From UMGS1613 sp045636225 (GTDB lineage Bacteria > Bacillota_I > Bacilli_A > RF39 > UBA660), in assembly GCA_045636225.1 (NCBI GenBank), contig JAZTXB010000001.1, positions 1 through 5,882 of the forward strand: a stretch of DNA of 5,882 bases. Direction: 5' to 3'. The position numbers were made by a program, and so were the translations under genes. The notes beneath the pieces are model-generated. The model made no database searches. It saw only the letters and a list, made by a program, of their open reading frames with translations, and was not told the origin of the DNA. Of the stretch, positions 5,628 through 5,882 are shown one piece after another. Position 1 is the first letter of the stretch; every line of letters begins with the position of its first letter.

Positions 5628-5727
5628 TAAATTTATTTTAAATACATTAAGTGAAAAAAATATGCAAAAAGACAACAAGTAAGTAAGTTATTTAAAAAAC
5701 ATTAATTTGCTTAAACAAAAAAATCAT
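5628..5727. other. AT-rich spacer after rtcB
   Basis: No gene is seen. It holds a palindromic AATAAATTTATT just after the rtcB stop and a short AAGT tandem repeat near 5678-5690, neither with clear meaning. Confidence 0.3.
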
Positions 5728-5758
5728 GGTATCATTTTGGGAGAAGTGATACCTTTTT
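5728..5758 (+). terminator. Intrinsic terminator of the rtcB operon
   Basis: A 10-bp stem, GGTATCATTT (5728-5737) with AAGTGATACC (5744-5753, one U-G pair), has a TGGGAG loop and is followed by TTTTT (5754-5758). It is the first good terminator after rtcB, about 100 nt downstream, and lies right at the edge of the truncated dacA piece. Confidence 0.85.
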
Positions 5759-5768
5759 ACTATTGTAA

Positions 5769-5882
5769 TATTCATATACAAATAAATTAGTTAGATTTAA
5801 AGCTGGTGTTGATGGACTTAAAACAGGATATACATCAGGTGCGGGGTATTGTTTAACTGCTACTATGAAAAAGGATGATATG
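5769..5882 (+). pseudogene. dacA: 5'-truncated second dacA piece (PBP5-type), runs off the window
   Basis: The frame after the TAA at 5766-5768 reads YSYTNKLVRFKAGVDGLK followed by TGYTSGAGYCLTATMKKDDM and stays open to the window edge. TNKLVRF and GVDGLKTGYTSxAGYCLTATM are hallmarks of DacA; KTG is the third catalytic motif of this penicillin-binding enzyme family. Homology starts abruptly at TNK, about 15 nt after a terminator. There is no start codon, ribosome binding site, SxxK or SxN motif upstream in any frame. The piece therefore lacks its first roughly 200 codons and should be inactive. It covers a different part of the protein from the 3' end at 1-168, so the two cannot be compared directly here. 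Confidence 0.8.

Noticed and set aside
1..5882. CRISPR array, tRNA or rRNA genes, toxin-antitoxin pair
   Set aside because: No regularly spaced repeats, no cloverleaf with the usual conserved loops and no rRNA signature were seen. The HTH-like gene has no toxin partner next to it.

Overview
The window is very AT-rich, with strong AGGAGG-type ribosome binding sites, UAA/UAG stops and every readable Trp coded as TGG. This fits a low-GC Bacillota (clostridial or gut Bacilli type) using the standard code, and argues against a Mycoplasma-type code. All genes lie on the + strand.

Layout: (1) 1-188, the 3' end of a D-Ala-D-Ala carboxypeptidase gene (dacA/PBP5 type) with its own terminator. (2) 190-410, an apparently free-standing non-coding RNA gene with a perfect TATAAT box, internal helices and an intrinsic terminator. 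A second strong, possibly bidirectional terminator follows at 421-469. (3) About 463-1911, an IS110-family insertion sequence. A long structured stretch ahead of its transposase is a bridge-RNA candidate, and the transposase gene is split by one extra base in a T run. (4) 2038-2591, a promoter, a structured leader and a gene for a small helix-turn-helix-like protein, closed by a probable terminator. (5) 2622-5627, a probable operon: an extended -10 promoter, a roughly 200-nt structured leader, a Ro60-like TROVE/vWA protein of the DUF2828 type, an unusual 16-bp hairpin, and the RNA ligase gene rtcB. (6) 5728-5758, a terminator. (7) 5769-5882, a 5'-truncated second dacA piece running off the window.

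The most interesting part is the leader of the DUF2828 gene. It holds two consecutive copies of one RNA architecture: closing stem, a 15-nt junction strand with ATACAGCAA at or overlapping its 5' end, two hairpins, one unpaired base, closing strand, then GTA. The sequences of the stems differ between copies while pairing is kept, including an A-U to C-G change. I do not recognise this as a known class. Next to a Ro60-like protein and RtcB it suggests either Y-RNA-like partners of that protein or a tandem regulatory element controlling an RNA-repair operon.

Working model (inference): the small HTH-like protein may regulate the locus, the TROVE/vWA protein binds structured or damaged RNA, and RtcB joins broken RNA ends. 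The dacA pieces at both ends suggest that this accessory block arrived by recombination that partly duplicated dacA.
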